Assembly (NCBI RefSeq): GCF_963082655.1
Contig: NC_081555.1
Location: forward strand, 150,883,005-150,947,004
DNA from: Stomoxys calcitrans
Taxonomy: Eukaryota > Arthropoda > Insecta > Diptera > Muscidae
DNA length: 64,000 nucleotides
Direction: 5' to 3'
Shown here in pieces: positions 33,701-45,199 of this stretch. The translations under genes and the position numbers were made by a program. Positions within the stretch are counted from its first letter, which is position 1. Each line of letters starts with the position of its first letter. The notes under the pieces are model-generated. The model was not told where the DNA came from. It saw nothing but the letters and a program-made list of their open reading frames with translations, and did no database searches.

Positions 33701-35855
33701 GATGGCAATCTTCCATGTGGGACTTAAATCCGGAAAATGTTTCTCTAACAAATGTGGTAAGGGTCCTGGGTGAGACGGTACACTCTTCATTTGGCCTATG
33801 TAAGTTTCCCATGTGTGGAGTGTCCTTCGCCATAAGCTTCCGCTATCTGGAATTCTGCTTTATATTAGTAAGCTTCCGAATTAATCTAACAAAACCCTCT
33901 CGATTGAATTTTCTAAGCTCCTTCTCCTTTTCTTTATATATGTCAATAGTGAGAAGTTGCTACAACCCTAAGCTGTATTAAATGCCCATTTAGCATATTT
34001 TCTAAACCCCATCTTCATCTTACTATCACACTAGCGGTGTTCTTATTATCACACTAGCGGACAGGCTGACATAAAAGCTCGTATCTTTCGTTCCTCCAGG
34101 TACTTTACCACGTAGTCAATATGGAGCCGAAAAAATAACACACCCCGATACAGCCCAATAGGAGATAAATTGCTGCATATTACCCATAGCGAGATCTAGG
34201 ATCTCCCTTTTATTTGAAATTTCATGCGTCTCAATAGTAGATACTTATAACTAGTCTTACAATAACGAGTTAGTCCCTAACCGACATAGGAAGAGGAGCC
34301 TACCAACGAGCCTACCTACCAAGAGGCGCGTTATTTGGACGAGAAAATTCAGCAAATTTTTTTATTGATTGTTGGAATTTATTGAATAATTAAATCGGTT
34401 AAAGGAATGCGACTCTTAGGGGTTAAAGAAACGGAGTGGATCCGTTTGAATGCTTGTTATATCTATCATGCACCTTTCTTGAATTTGACTTAGATTTTGT
34501 TTCCACCTTCAATAAAACCAAAAAAGCCTTTAAATAAATAATTGCACAGCCAATATGAAATTTTTTTTTATATCATTGGTATGCACCATTAATCTTAAGG
34601 GTGACGTTATAATAATTTTATTTATTCAGTGTTCTAAAATATATAAACAATTCAACAACAAAAGCACTGTGGGGCGCGTGTCTAATGTAAATGATAAATT
34701 TTCACTTTTTTTCAATTAATTTTTTTTGGCATAATTTCTGCCATAGCTCGATAAGAAACCGTTAAAGTGGCATTTTGATCAGACAACAACAACGGTGATT
34801 TTGTGGAGCTTTTTTTCGTCGGATAGACGACCTTCAGATTTGGTTATGCTCTGCTTCAATCGACAATAGCAACGTTTTCCAACAAAAAAAAAAAAAAGCA
34901 GCAACATACAAAAACTGAACGAAAAACAAGATAATAAAATTAAAAACAGAAATTTCGATATTTTTTCTGTTAGTTTGAAGTGCATATTGCATGTCTTAGA
35001 TTTTGGCCGATACAAGAGCTGTTTCCATTATAGTTGGTGGTTTACTACTAACAACAACATTTGCAGTGTTCACAGTTGCAGTGTTGTGTTAAATTGCATA
35101 ATTATAATTTTGTTATTTTCGCTTTAAATATTATTAATTAGAGCCATTTTAAATGCGGCCTACACTATCGGTGATCTTACTATCACAGCGCGGTCTAAAT
35201 TGATTGCAGCGTAATCACTGTCATTCTATTTTAGTTAGAGCGTGGCCATTCGTATTTGTCTAAGGAATTTTGTGTGCAATTTCGATTTTTACTATAAAAT
35301 AAAGTCAAAAAGGCAATTTACAACGGAACCAACATTGCAGTGTGACATTATTTCTGTTTGGGTTTTGCAAAGGCCCCTCTTGCAGTAAAATTGTAAACAA
35401 TCATGTCTGTAACACATTAAAAGCGTTATTGGGTAAATAGGAATTAGGTTTAGTAATCAGACATTGTCGGTTGGCAGCTGCAATTGTCACAAAATATCCC
35501 AAGACACAGAGTCAAGCGATGTGTAATAAAAATAATAATAATTATTGGGTGGTGGTGAACGTGTTTGGCTTGTAGCCAAGAAAGGCATCAAATCACCAAT
35601 GGGCCATTGTGCGAATATGCTAAAGCTTTAGGTGCAACGCCTATTATGGACGATGCAATTAAGATGTACTCTATTTCATCGTTTGTGCAGTAGGGCGGAT
35701 CGAAAAAAAAATATTTGAAAAGAAGCCAAAGGAAAACCATGAGGGCTAAAGTTCTTAAGTTTTGCCTAACAAGTTTTGTAAGAACAACATCTTATATGGA
35801 TTTTAATCACACGGATATATGTATATGCAGTTTAACTGACACGAAGTCTTATGTA
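33701..35855. other. Unique region without recognised genes
   Basis: Includes a duplicated 'ttactatcacactagcgg' phrase at about 34020-34062 and a T-rich/A-rich junction near 34870-34900. The frames at 33715-33981 and 34779-35015 are not convincing. Confidence 0.4.
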
Positions 35856-35897
35856 TCTCACGATGGCCGTAAACATCCAATTACGGCCATCGTGAGA
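35856..35897. repeat. Perfect 17-bp hairpin at a LINE 5' end
   Basis: Arms TCTCACGATGGCCGTAA (35856-35872) and TTACGGCCATCGTGAGA (35881-35897), 8-nt loop. The right arm is in frame with the LINE fragment that follows (ITAIVRPG), so the left arm looks like its inverted copy. Confidence 0.88.
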
Positions 35898-36290
35898 CCA
35901 GGACTGGCCTATGGAGCACTGGCATGGTGGAATGCCGTAGGGAAGAGGACGCGTGCGAGGGAGTTCGAGAAGGTCCAGAAACTGGCCTGCGTCCGTATTA
36001 CAGGGCCACTGGGATCCGCACCGCAGACTGCAGGGGGATGGTTGTGGCCACAGTTCGATTTTGAGTGTTATGGATGCGGAGGGTAGACTGAGGAGGATCT
36101 CCAATTATCTGGCACCACTGCTGACTGGAGTGAGGGCATTCGAGGTTCGATTTCCAGAGAGGGACGAATGGAGGGCGAATGGTGTACTTGAGAAGGATGG
36201 GACCTCGATCTACACAGATTGGGGGTGGCTTTGCTATTAGCTCCGGCTTAGGTACATCCGTGCTTGCGTGGGGACGGGCGTTTCTGCACC
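35881..36290 (+). pseudogene. LINE ORF2 fragment: end of RT and start of RNase H
   Basis: Peptide 'AIVRPGLAYGALAWWNAVGK' then 'RAREFEKVQKLACVRITGPL', the conserved linker between reverse transcriptase and RNase H of R1/jockey-type LINEs. In another frame it continues with 'EKDGTSIYTD' (about 36190-36220), the first catalytic aspartate strand of RNase H, then decays. At least two frameshifts. 5'-truncated at the hairpin. Confidence 0.75.
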
Positions 36291-36389
36291 CCCATTCGGG
36301 TTCTCCATTCCTGTGTCTTTATTTTATTCGTGTATAACCTCTAGTCCGAGGTCTTACATCTTATTTCTCTACTCTTTCTCTCTAGGGTA

Positions 36390-37345
36390 CCACAATGGGT
36401 CAAACTGGTTATTTTTTATCCAATTTGACTGAAATGTTGGTCCATAACCTAATATAGCTGTCATATATAGACCGATCTGAGGTCCTAACTTCCTTAGGCT
36501 CTAGATCGCGCGATTCCTATCCGATTGAAATTTTGCACGACCTGTTTCGTCATGACTTCCAACAACTGTGCCAAGTATGGTTCAAATCGGTCCATAACCT
36601 GATATAGCTGCCATATAAACCGATCTTGAATCTTGACTTCTTGTGTCACTAGAGGACGCAATTCTTATATGATTTGGCTGTAATTTTGCATGAGGTGTTT
36701 CGTTATGACTTTCAAAAACTGTGGGTGAAATCGATGCATAACCTGATATAGCTGTCATATAAACCGATCTGGGGTCTTGACTTCGTGAGCCTAAATTAAA
36801 ATTTTGAACGACGTTTTTCGTTATGACTTTCAACCACTGTGCCAAGTATGGTTAAAATCGGTCCGTATCCTTGATATAGCTGTCATATAAATCGATCTGA
36901 GATTTTGAATTCGTGAGCCGTTATATGGCACAATTATTATCTGATTTGGGTGAAATGTTGTACAACGGCTTCTCCCATGACTTTCAACATACGCGTCAAA
37001 AATGGTCTGAATCGATGTATAACCTAATACAGCTCCCCTATCAAACGATCTCCCTATTTTACTTTTTGAGCCCATAAAGGGCGAAATTTTTATTCGATTT
37101 GGCTGAAATTTTACACATTAACTTCTACTGTGGTCTTTAACATTCATTTTTTTATGGTCCGAATCGGACCCATAGACTATCGGATGAAAAAGTTATACAA
37201 ACTAACATGTAAATAAAACCATACAGACAGAAAGACGGACAGAAAGTGATTCTGAGTCGATTGGTTTGGTTCTAGCTTTCTTTCTTTTAGGTGTTAAAAA
37301 CAATTGCACTAAGCTATACTACCCTGTATCACAGTACTGGTGAAG
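36390..37345. mobile_element. HLE-A units joined to an inverted HLE-C head
   Basis: 36420-37170 carries four A-type units in plus orientation. From about 37200 it turns into the reverse of an HLE-C head ('cagacagaaagacggacag', 'gtgattctgagtcgatt', 'aggtgttaaaaacaattgca', 'ccctgtatcacagtactggt'). No hairpin tail on either side. Minus frames at 36582-37075 are repeat translations. Confidence 0.7.
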
Positions 37346-38521
37346 GGAATTACTAACTGGCTTGCTTCAATTATTATTCTTACCCCCAATAGTTGATTAT
37401 TTCAAAAAATATTCTATTAACTTGGACCACATTACGTTTTAATTAAGAAGCAAAAAATGCAATCAATCGTTATTTCATGCTAATTTTTCATAATGCATCG
37501 ACCGGATAATTATTTCATTCGACCAATTTTGAGCTAGATTTTTTTTTCATAGCATAAAATCTATGGCACTCCGGCAACTAATCAATGAATTAATAATTCA
37601 AATGCCTATGTTTATGATTAACTTATAGTATTTTGCATAGAATAAACTTACTTCAATAACTTGAAGAGTGGCTTAGCTCAAAAAAAAAAGGGAGGGACTT
37701 TATAACAGAAGTGTAAATAGTAAATCAAGTTGTCAGTTGAGTGGAAAAGAAAACTTATATTAAACATTCTTTGTTTATAATACTGCGTATAACATTATCT
37801 AAGGCAGTTAAAGAATTTGATTAGGATGACTATTTAGAAGTCTACTTACATATTCAAGTTTTTAGTTAACACTCTTTAGAAGCATATAACAGATAAGTGT
37901 AGTATATGATTAACTTAACTGCCTAGAATCAAAGCAATTTCTACAAGAATTTGAATTTTTTAAAAATGCAAAAAGTTGCACGAAACCTTGAAAGAGGTTT
38001 TTATTAATAGCTTACAATCTTCTTAGTTTATATGTACGTAATTCAAAATATTAGTTGCCATATATTATTTTTAAATGAACGAATATGGACATTCTACAAA
38101 TATACATGGACAATGTACAGAGACAACGTACATTCAACCATTTCTATTCACTCAGATACTATCGGGTCTGACATTAAACATCTCCAGCTGTGTTTAGATT
38201 TGATTTGATTGTGGTCTCTTTTCGAATTAAAGTCATAATATTTGAAGTTTATGGCTACATGTAAACGCCTTGGACTCACATTGTATGTTGAGTTGATCAA
38301 CTGTAAAATGCGTCATATATATGGGCTGAACCGCTTGCGGGTGTGAAGCAATTACAAATTGATGTGAACTTGTCTTCCATAGAAAGGAAACCTGATAAGC
38401 AATGGTTAGTCAGTGTTAAATAAAGGTCAAGAGAAAAAAACTTCATTAGCAACAAATAGAAGTGCGTAAACCCACCTACATATGACAAAATGGCTATCAT
38501 TTAGATTTGAAATAATAGAAA
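37346..38521. other. Unique region without recognised genes
   Basis: AT-rich; no repeat signature, no supportable exon. Minus frame 38297-38500 (67 codons) is not convincing. Confidence 0.4.
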
Positions 38522-40713
38522 ACAAGTAAAAAGGCATTATGTTCGAATGGGCTCAACTTTGGATACCCACCACCTCTGGTATATATGTAAATCCCTTTTC
38601 GTCACCATCCTTTGAAAATTGGATAACTTATGCAACCAAATTCGGCACAGACATTGAGTGGTCTAATGAATATAAGTCACAGTTGAATTATGTGTTTTAA
38701 ATTTCAACAAAATCGGGTAATAAATAAAGCTTTTATGAGCTTCAGACCCTTAACCGGCATATCGGTCTATTTGACAGCTATATTTAAATGCAATCCGATC
38801 TGAACCATATTTGAGTCGGATGTTGGGAAGCGTAAAACTGCTCACTGTTTCAAATTTCAGCGAAATCGGTTAAAAAATAAAGCTTTTGTGGGCTTCAGAC
38901 CCTTTATAGCGATATTGGCCTGTATGGCAGCTATATCTAAATATAGCCCGACCCGAACCATATTTGGGACGGATGTTGGCAGACCTAAAAATACCCACTG
39001 TTTCAAGTTTCAGCGAAATAGGGTAATAAATAGAGCTTTTTTGGGCTTCAGACCCTTTATCGGCAAAATCGGTTAAAAAATAAAGCTTTTATGGGTTTTA
39101 GACCCTTAATCGGGAGATTGGTCTATATGTCAGCTATATCTAAATACAGTCCGATCTGAACTATATTTAGGTCAGATGTTAGTAGGCTTTAAATGGCCCA
39201 CTGTTTAAAATTTCAGCGAAATAGGGTAATAAATAAAGCTTTTTTGCTTCAGACCCTTAATCGGGAGATTGGTCTATATGGCAGCTTTATCTAAATATAG
39301 TCCGACTTGAACTATATTTTGGTCAGATGATGGCAGGCTTTAAATAACCCACTGTTTAAAATTTCATAGAAATTTCAGTCGAGAAGCCTTAAACTACTCA
39401 CTATTTCAAATTTTAGCGAAATTGGATAAAAAACAAGTAAAAGCGTACTAAGTTCGGCCGAATCTTATATACCCTCCACCATGGATCGTATTTGTCGAGT
39501 CTTATTCCCGGCATCTCTTCTTAGGCAAAAAAGGATATAAGAAAAGATTTTCTCTGCTATTAGAGCGATATCAAGACATGGTCCGGTTTAGACCACAATT
39601 AAATTATGTTGGAGACCTTTGTAAAATGTCAGCCAATTCGAATAAGAATTGCGCCCTTTGGGGGCTCAAGAAGTAAAATAGAGAGATCGATTTATATGGG
39701 AGCTGTATCGGCAAATCGGATAATAGTTGCAAATCGGATAATAATTGCGACCTCTACAGGCTCAAGAAGTCTAGATCCCGGATCGGTTAATATGGCAGCT
39801 ATATCACGTTATGAACCGATTTGAACCATACTTGGCACAAACGTTAGATATCTTAATAAAATACTTCGTGCCAAAATTCATTCAAATCGGATAAGAATTG
39901 CGCCCTCTAGAGGCTCAAGAATTCAAGACCCAAGATCGGTTTATATGACAGCTATATCCGGTCATGGACCGATTTCAACCATAATTGGCACAGTTGTTCG
40001 ATATCATAAAAAAACACCTTGTGCAAAATTTCTTTCCAATCGGATAAGAATTGCGCACTCTGGAGGCTCAAGAAATCAAGACCCAAGATCGGTTTATATG
40101 GCAGCTATATCAAAACATGGACTGATATGGCCCATTTACAATACCAACTGACCTACACTAAAAATAAGTATTTGTGTAAAATTTCAAGCGATTAGCTTTA
40201 CTCCTTCGGTAGATAGCGTGCTTTCGACAGACAGACGGACGGACGGACAGATGGACCGACATGGCCAGATCGACATAAAATGTAGCGACGATCAAGAATA
40301 TATATACTTTGTGGGGTCTCAGACGAATATTTCGGGTAGTTACAAACAGAATGACCATCCTATGGTGGAGGGTATAATAAAGCATTTATGGGCATTAGAT
40401 CCTTTATCGGAAAATCCGTCTATATAGCAGCTATATCCATTTATGGTCCGATTTGGCCCGTTCAAGGACTTAAACAGCGTGCATCAAAAAGACGTATCTG
40501 TGCCAAATTTCAGCTCAATATCTCAATTTTTGAAGGCTGTAGAGTTATTTCAACAGACGGACGGACAGACACACGGACATCGTTAAATCGTCTTAGAATT
40601 TTACGACGATCCGAAATATATACACTTTGTAGGAAAGGAAATTGATATTTCGATATGTTACAAACGGAATGACTGAGTGAATATACCCCCTATCCTACTG
40701 TGGTGGGTATAAT
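38522..40713 (-). mobile_element. HLE-B host element (split 38522-39431 and 40377-40713)
   Basis: Tail 'acaagtaaaaaggcattatg' and 'ggatacccaccacctctgg', then units with 'ttatgggcttcagaccctt' and 'ggtctatatggcagctat'. It is interrupted at 39431. It resumes at 40377 with 'ataaagcatttatgggca', which is the expected continuation of a unit, then (GACG)n about 40557-40580, 'ccgaaatatatacacttt', and head 'ctactgtggtgggtata'. Its hairpin is decayed. Confidence 0.88.
39432..40376 (-). mobile_element. HLE-A nested in HLE-B
   Basis: Complete: tail 'acaagtaaaagcgtactaag' (hairpin partly deleted: 'ttcggccgaatctt'), 'tataccctccaccatggatc', four units with 'aagatcggtttatatg.cagctat', (GACG) block about 40229-40262, 'gatcaagaatatatatactt', 'ggggtctcagacgaatattt', head 'tcctatggtggagggtata'. 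It sits inside one unit of the HLE-B, with no clear target-site duplication. Confidence 0.9.
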
Positions 40714-41349
40714 AATTTTTCTCATATGAAACGAGGATGATTTCCGAAAATTCTTTTGTAAAATTTCTCGCCTACAGTTCTCCATCACATCTCGCGGACA
40801 TGTAAACAAGCATAACCTTTGCACCTCTTAACAGTAGCACACTACTTTTTGTCTTTCTATATGAAAATTGATTATTGCAATTTGTGTTTTAAATGGAAAC
40901 ACTTTGTTATGTGTCGAAATTAAAAAAAAAAAAAATGTGAGACAAGTTGTTTTTGTTTGTAAACGAATGACAGCGTTTGTTCACAAGTACAGACGTTAAT
41001 TTATGTCTCTTAAATTTATCTTAACTGCCGTCTATAGATAGTGTTGGTTTTTAAAATTTTCATTTTAACTGAAATAATTTATAATAATGATCACAAAATG
41101 TTTTTTGGATGATAAATTTTCGGGAGTGGCTTTATGTGCCATTTAAGCAGTAATGAATTATACATCTTGTGTTTACTTTTACATCCTCAAATGGGTTTCT
41201 AAAGTATGCTTGCGGTGAGGCAATGTGCATCATATTACGCATGGGGAGAAACAAGCTAATTTGCCAGTCTACATGTAATAATCAAAATATCGACTATGGT
41301 GAAATCCATGGAAATATGGTTAAGCACATGAAGTAAGGAGTAATGAAAT
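40714..41349. other. No feature recognised
   Basis: Unique AT-rich DNA with a poly-A run at about 40921-40935. No supportable exon. Confidence 0.4.
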
Positions 41350-41456
41350 AGGGTAAGGTAAGGTGAGGTAAGAGTGACAGTCTTTAACAGATTCACTTAG
41401 ACAATTTTAAGTCCATTGTATTAGCACAGTAGCGACAGACCAAGGCCTCTGGAAGC
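41350..41456 (-). mobile_element. Second SINE family, truncated copy
   Basis: Same order as 7430-7562: 'aggtaaggtgaggtaagagt', 'cttagacaattttaagtcca', 'cacagtagcgacagaccaag' and 'gcctctgg', then lost before the B-box. The tail has drifted to TTACC/TCACC units. Confidence 0.75.
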
Positions 41457-41612
41457 AACCCCAAACAATTTTTACAAGTCAGTAACTCCTGTAAAACCTT
41501 CTTTGATGCCATAAAATCCACTCATCGATTCCGTTGTTAAATTTGGCTGAAATCTTATCTAATTTTCTATTAAAAGCATTTATATTCGTTATTTTTTCAA
41601 CATTTAAGCTTT

Positions 41613-41828
41613 GTTTTATTTTATTATCTAATACTGAAAAAAATATATAAGTTGTTTTAGTATTATGAACCCTTTAAACGCTGGATTTTCATGCTAATTA
41701 CAAAATCGAACAAATAGACCAAAGTAGAGACGTTTTATTTTATTATCCAATACTGAAAAAATATATATGTTGTTTTAGTATTATGAACCCTTTAAACGCT
41801 GGATTTTTATGCTAATCACAAAATCGCA
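41613..41828. repeat. Tandem duplication, 119-bp period
   Basis: 41613-41708 and 41732-41828 share 'gttttattttattat', 'aatactgaaaaa', 'gttgttttagtattatgaac' and 'cctttaaacgctggattt'. A few substitutions only. Confidence 0.85.
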
Positions 41829-41837
41829 ATAACTACA

Positions 41838-42920
41838 TTTTAATACCACTATAGGATAGAGGGTAGTTGTCCATCTGTCTGTCCGTCCATCCGTCTGTCC
41901 GTCTGTTGTAATCACTCTGCTGCCTTCAAAAATTGAGATATTGCGCTGAAATTTGGCACATATACGTCTTTTTGATGCACGCTGGTTAATTTCTTGAACG
42001 GGCCAAATCGGACCATATTTGGATATAGCTTCTATATAGACCGATCTGCCGATAAAGGGTCTAATGCCCATAAATGCTTTATTATTTCTTCGAATTCGCT
42101 GAAATTTGAAACAGTGACTAGTTTTAAGCTTCCTGAATATGGTTCAGATCGAACTATATTTAGGTAAAGCTGCCATATAAACCGATCTGCCGAAAAATGG
42201 TCTGAAGCCCATAAAAGCTCTATTTAGTACCCGATTTCGATGAAATTTGAAACAGTGGGTTAGTTTATTCCTTCCAACATAGGACCTAAATATGGTTCAG
42301 ATCGGACTATATTTAGATATAGCTGCCATATGGACCGATCTCCCTATAAAGGGTCTTAAGCCCATAAAACCTTTTTTTTAACCGATTTCGCTGAAATTTG
42401 GAACAGTGAGTAGTTTTAGGCCTTATAACATAGGACCCAAATATGGTGCAGATCGGACCATATTTTGATATAGCTGCCATATAGACCGATCTACCGATAA
42501 AGGGTCTGAAGCCCATAAAGCTGCATTTATTACCCAATTTCGCTGAAATTTGAATCAGTGAGTTGTTTTAAGCCACCCGCCATCTGACCCAAAAATAGCA
42601 ATATTTTAAGGGTCTGAACCTCATAAAAGTTTTATATTTTGCACCATTTCATCACAATTTTAAATAGTGAGTTGGTTTAAGCCTCCAGATATCCGACCCA
42701 CATATGAGTCAGATCAGGTTATATAGGTATAGCTGTCATATAGACCGACCTTTCAATTTAGGGTCTTAATCACATAAAAAGTATATTTATTGCCTGAAAA
42801 TATTGCTTGTGTCCCATATGATTCACATCGGTTTATATTTGGATATAGCTGCAAAAAATACCAATAATTTGTTCCACAAAATTGAACAGTGACTTATATT
42901 TATTAGACCACTCAATGTCT
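41838..42920 (+). mobile_element. HLE-B, head present, tail lost
   Basis: Eroded head ('taataccactataggataga'; the TA segment is missing), GTCY block about 41875-41912, 'ttgagatattgcgctgaaat', six B-type units, ending at 'agaccactcaatgtct' without tail, where LINE sequence begins. Confidence 0.85.
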
Positions 42921-42924
42921 AATA

Positions 42925-43560
42925 AACGTGTCAGCAAACATCATCCTGCAGAGGGTTATCAATTTTGAAGGTATACCAAACTTCGACATTGCTCGAAATA
43001 ACTTTAAAACTATTGAGCTATTGAAAGCAGTTCTTTCGTCGACGAAAAGATGGTAAGCGCCAAGCTGTTTCTCCCGGCTCTTTTCCAGGATGTGGCGCAA
43101 TTTGAATATCTTGTCTATAGTGGATTTACCAGGTCTAAGGCCGCATTGATAAGGCCCATATAACTTATTGACTTTAAACTTTAGTCTTTTACACAGTACT
43201 AACACAGAAGGAAACCTATTGCTCTGTAGTTGGCATTTTTTGTCTTCTCTCCTTGCTTGTGTACAGGGCACAGAATTCTGATGTTACAATCAACCCGTAT
43301 GCCTTTTTCTAGCCCGTCAGATAGCGTAGACGAGCTAATGCAAACGCCTTATGTTGCCTCGATCTTTAATAGTTCAGCTGACAACCTATAGGTTCCTGCT
43401 GCCTTGTTGTTTTCAGTCACGTCACTGCTACTTGGACCTCGTTCTGACTAGACAGCAAACATTCTATACTATCATCAGGGATTCGTGCTGCACTAACCTC
43501 GTCGACACCACTATCGAAGAAGCTGAGCAGCTGAGAAAACTATTTTTTCACAACTTGTAT
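42925..43560 (-). pseudogene. LINE reverse-transcriptase relic, second lineage
   Basis: Minus strand, in order: 'ENNKAAGTYRLSAELLK' (about 43420-43365, the 'NNKAAG.DG.PAEL' motif), 'VHKQGEKTKNAN' in another frame (about 43260-43225), 'YGPYQCGLRPGKSTIDKIFK' (about 43157-43098), then 'LFRAMSKFGIPSKLITLCRM' (about 43011-42952). It is a different LINE lineage from the 29.5-kb copy. Lacks the catalytic YADD box, endonuclease and 3' end; frameshifted. Confidence 0.82.
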
Positions 43561-43599
43561 GTTTACCAGATTAACTTTTTGTCTCAGCCGAAGGATGTG

Positions 43600-43775
43600 A
43601 CTATCGGGAGATCGGTTTATATGCGAGCCTCAGAAGCCTCATTTTTTACCCGCTGGAGCTGACATTTTGTGCGTAGAGATCCGTTACGACTTCTAAAAAT
43701 CGTGTCACGTACGGTCCAAATTCTTTGTGCAAACTATTGGCAGAATCCGTAGTGGGGGGTTCCCAGCCTTTATTG
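43600..43775 (+). mobile_element. HLE-A variant fragment without hairpin
   Basis: 'atcgggagatcggtttatat', 'cgtacggtccaaatt' and 'ggcagaatccgtagtgggg' with 'ggttccca', matching the 3' part of the 24.4-kb variant; the hairpin tail is replaced. Confidence 0.65.
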
Positions 43776-43819
43776 GTATTTTCTGTAAGGGCAGGTTGAT
43801 GGCGCAACGCTTGAAACGC

Positions 43820-44400
43820 TTTTTATACCCACCACCTAAAGATGGGGATATTTCATTTTGTCATTCCGTTTGCAACACATGGAAATATCCATTTAAGATT
43901 ATATAAATATATATTGGGTTGTAAAAAGTAATTGCGGATTTTTTAAAAGAAAGTAAATGCATTTTTAATAAACTTAGTATGAACTTTAATCAAATATACT
44001 TTTTTACACTTTTTTCTAAATCAAGCTAAAAGTAACAGCTGATAACTGACAGAAGAAAGAATGCAATTACAGAGTCACAAGCTGTGAAAAAATTTGTCAA
44101 CGCCCACTATATGAAAAATCCGCAATTACTTTCTTCAATTAAACTCCGCAATTATTGGGCAACCCAATATATATTCTTCATCGTCGTTAAAATCACTAGA
44201 GTATGCATTCCAATAAAGATATGGCAAGGTTTGTAAGATATAAGGCAATTCGTTTTGCGTTTTCCAAATCCGGAACAGACCCGATTATAAAGATTTATGT
44301 GGGAGTTATATACAAATATGAACCTATATGATCTGCTGACAAGCCCAAAGATCTACTTCGATTTATTACGGTTTAAATACCGTTCTATGTAGTACTGAAT
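43820..44400 (+). mobile_element. HLE-B 5' part interrupted by a mariner MITE
   Basis: Head 'tatacccaccacctaaagat', 'gtttgcaacacatggaaata', (TA)n about 43900-43913, interruption, then 'tatatattcttcatcgtcgt' from 44168 and weak HLE sequence to about 44400. No tail. Confidence 0.8.
43914..44167. mobile_element. mariner-type MITE, 254 bp, TA target duplication
   Basis: TA flanks at 43912-43913 and 44168-44169. Left end TTGGGTTGTAAAAAGTAATT, right end (reversed) TTGGGTTGCCCAATAATTGC. Both arms carry AAGTAATTGCGGATTTTT. The right arm holds an extra AATAATTGCGGAGTTTAATT segment. No coding capacity, so mobilised in trans by a mariner transposase. Confidence 0.9.
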
Positions 44401-45199
44401 TCAGTTCTTTATTAACATAACATTAGAATTGCATTCTATTATCAATACTTAATAGAGGGTGTAACAAGAAATCGTGCATAATATGAAAGTAACATTTCGA
44501 AAATGAAAGGATTATTAATTATTCGAAAAATATGCAAATTTTAGTACTACAATTGCGAATTTACACATATTGCAAAATAAACTTACACATACATAAATTA
44601 AATCAGGCATTCCCATTCCAATGCACACATGCATTCCCATAAACATTTCATAAAAGTAGTTTTTCCTGAGCAGACCTAATGACAGAATAAACTTGTTTCA
44701 ATGTGTTTATTTTTTCAAAGAAAAAAAGGAAAACAACAACAGAAAAGTTTTTGCCTTCAATGCAGCAAATCTTTGGTTGGTTGAAATCGCCAATTCATGG
44801 TGTCTTATTAGTAACGTGTATCCATCCACACTAATCAGCAGACACAAGCATCCATATAGATCAAAGAAATTGTAGTTATGCGCATGTGCGTATATAAAAA
44901 CTGAGTTTATATACACCACAAAAAATTGCGTATAAACATAGGCATGTATTAACAGATAGAAAATAAATTCGCAATTTTGTTGCAGTTTAAGAAATAATTT
45001 GCTTAAGACTGCAATAGTCTAAATCCCGAAATAATGCAAATGTTGTAAAAATTCTTCAAACGGTAAAAGTAATTTTTATGTTGAAAACTCTGTTAGAAAC
45101 TGCTCTATGTTTTCATGACTAAAACGCTGGGCCAGTAAGCGCCACCCCCAATTACTCTTAAAAACAGAGAATATAGAACGGGTTCACTAACGTTACCTG
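44401..45199. other. Unique region without recognised genes
   Basis: AT-rich; a short frame at 44693-44919 exists on both strands and is rejected. Confidence 0.4.

Noticed and set aside
33437..33833. Overlapping minus frames considered as a host gene
   Set aside because: The first carries LINE fingers motifs (WPDSIYPRMLQEILDYLCDD); the second overlaps a SINE head relic.
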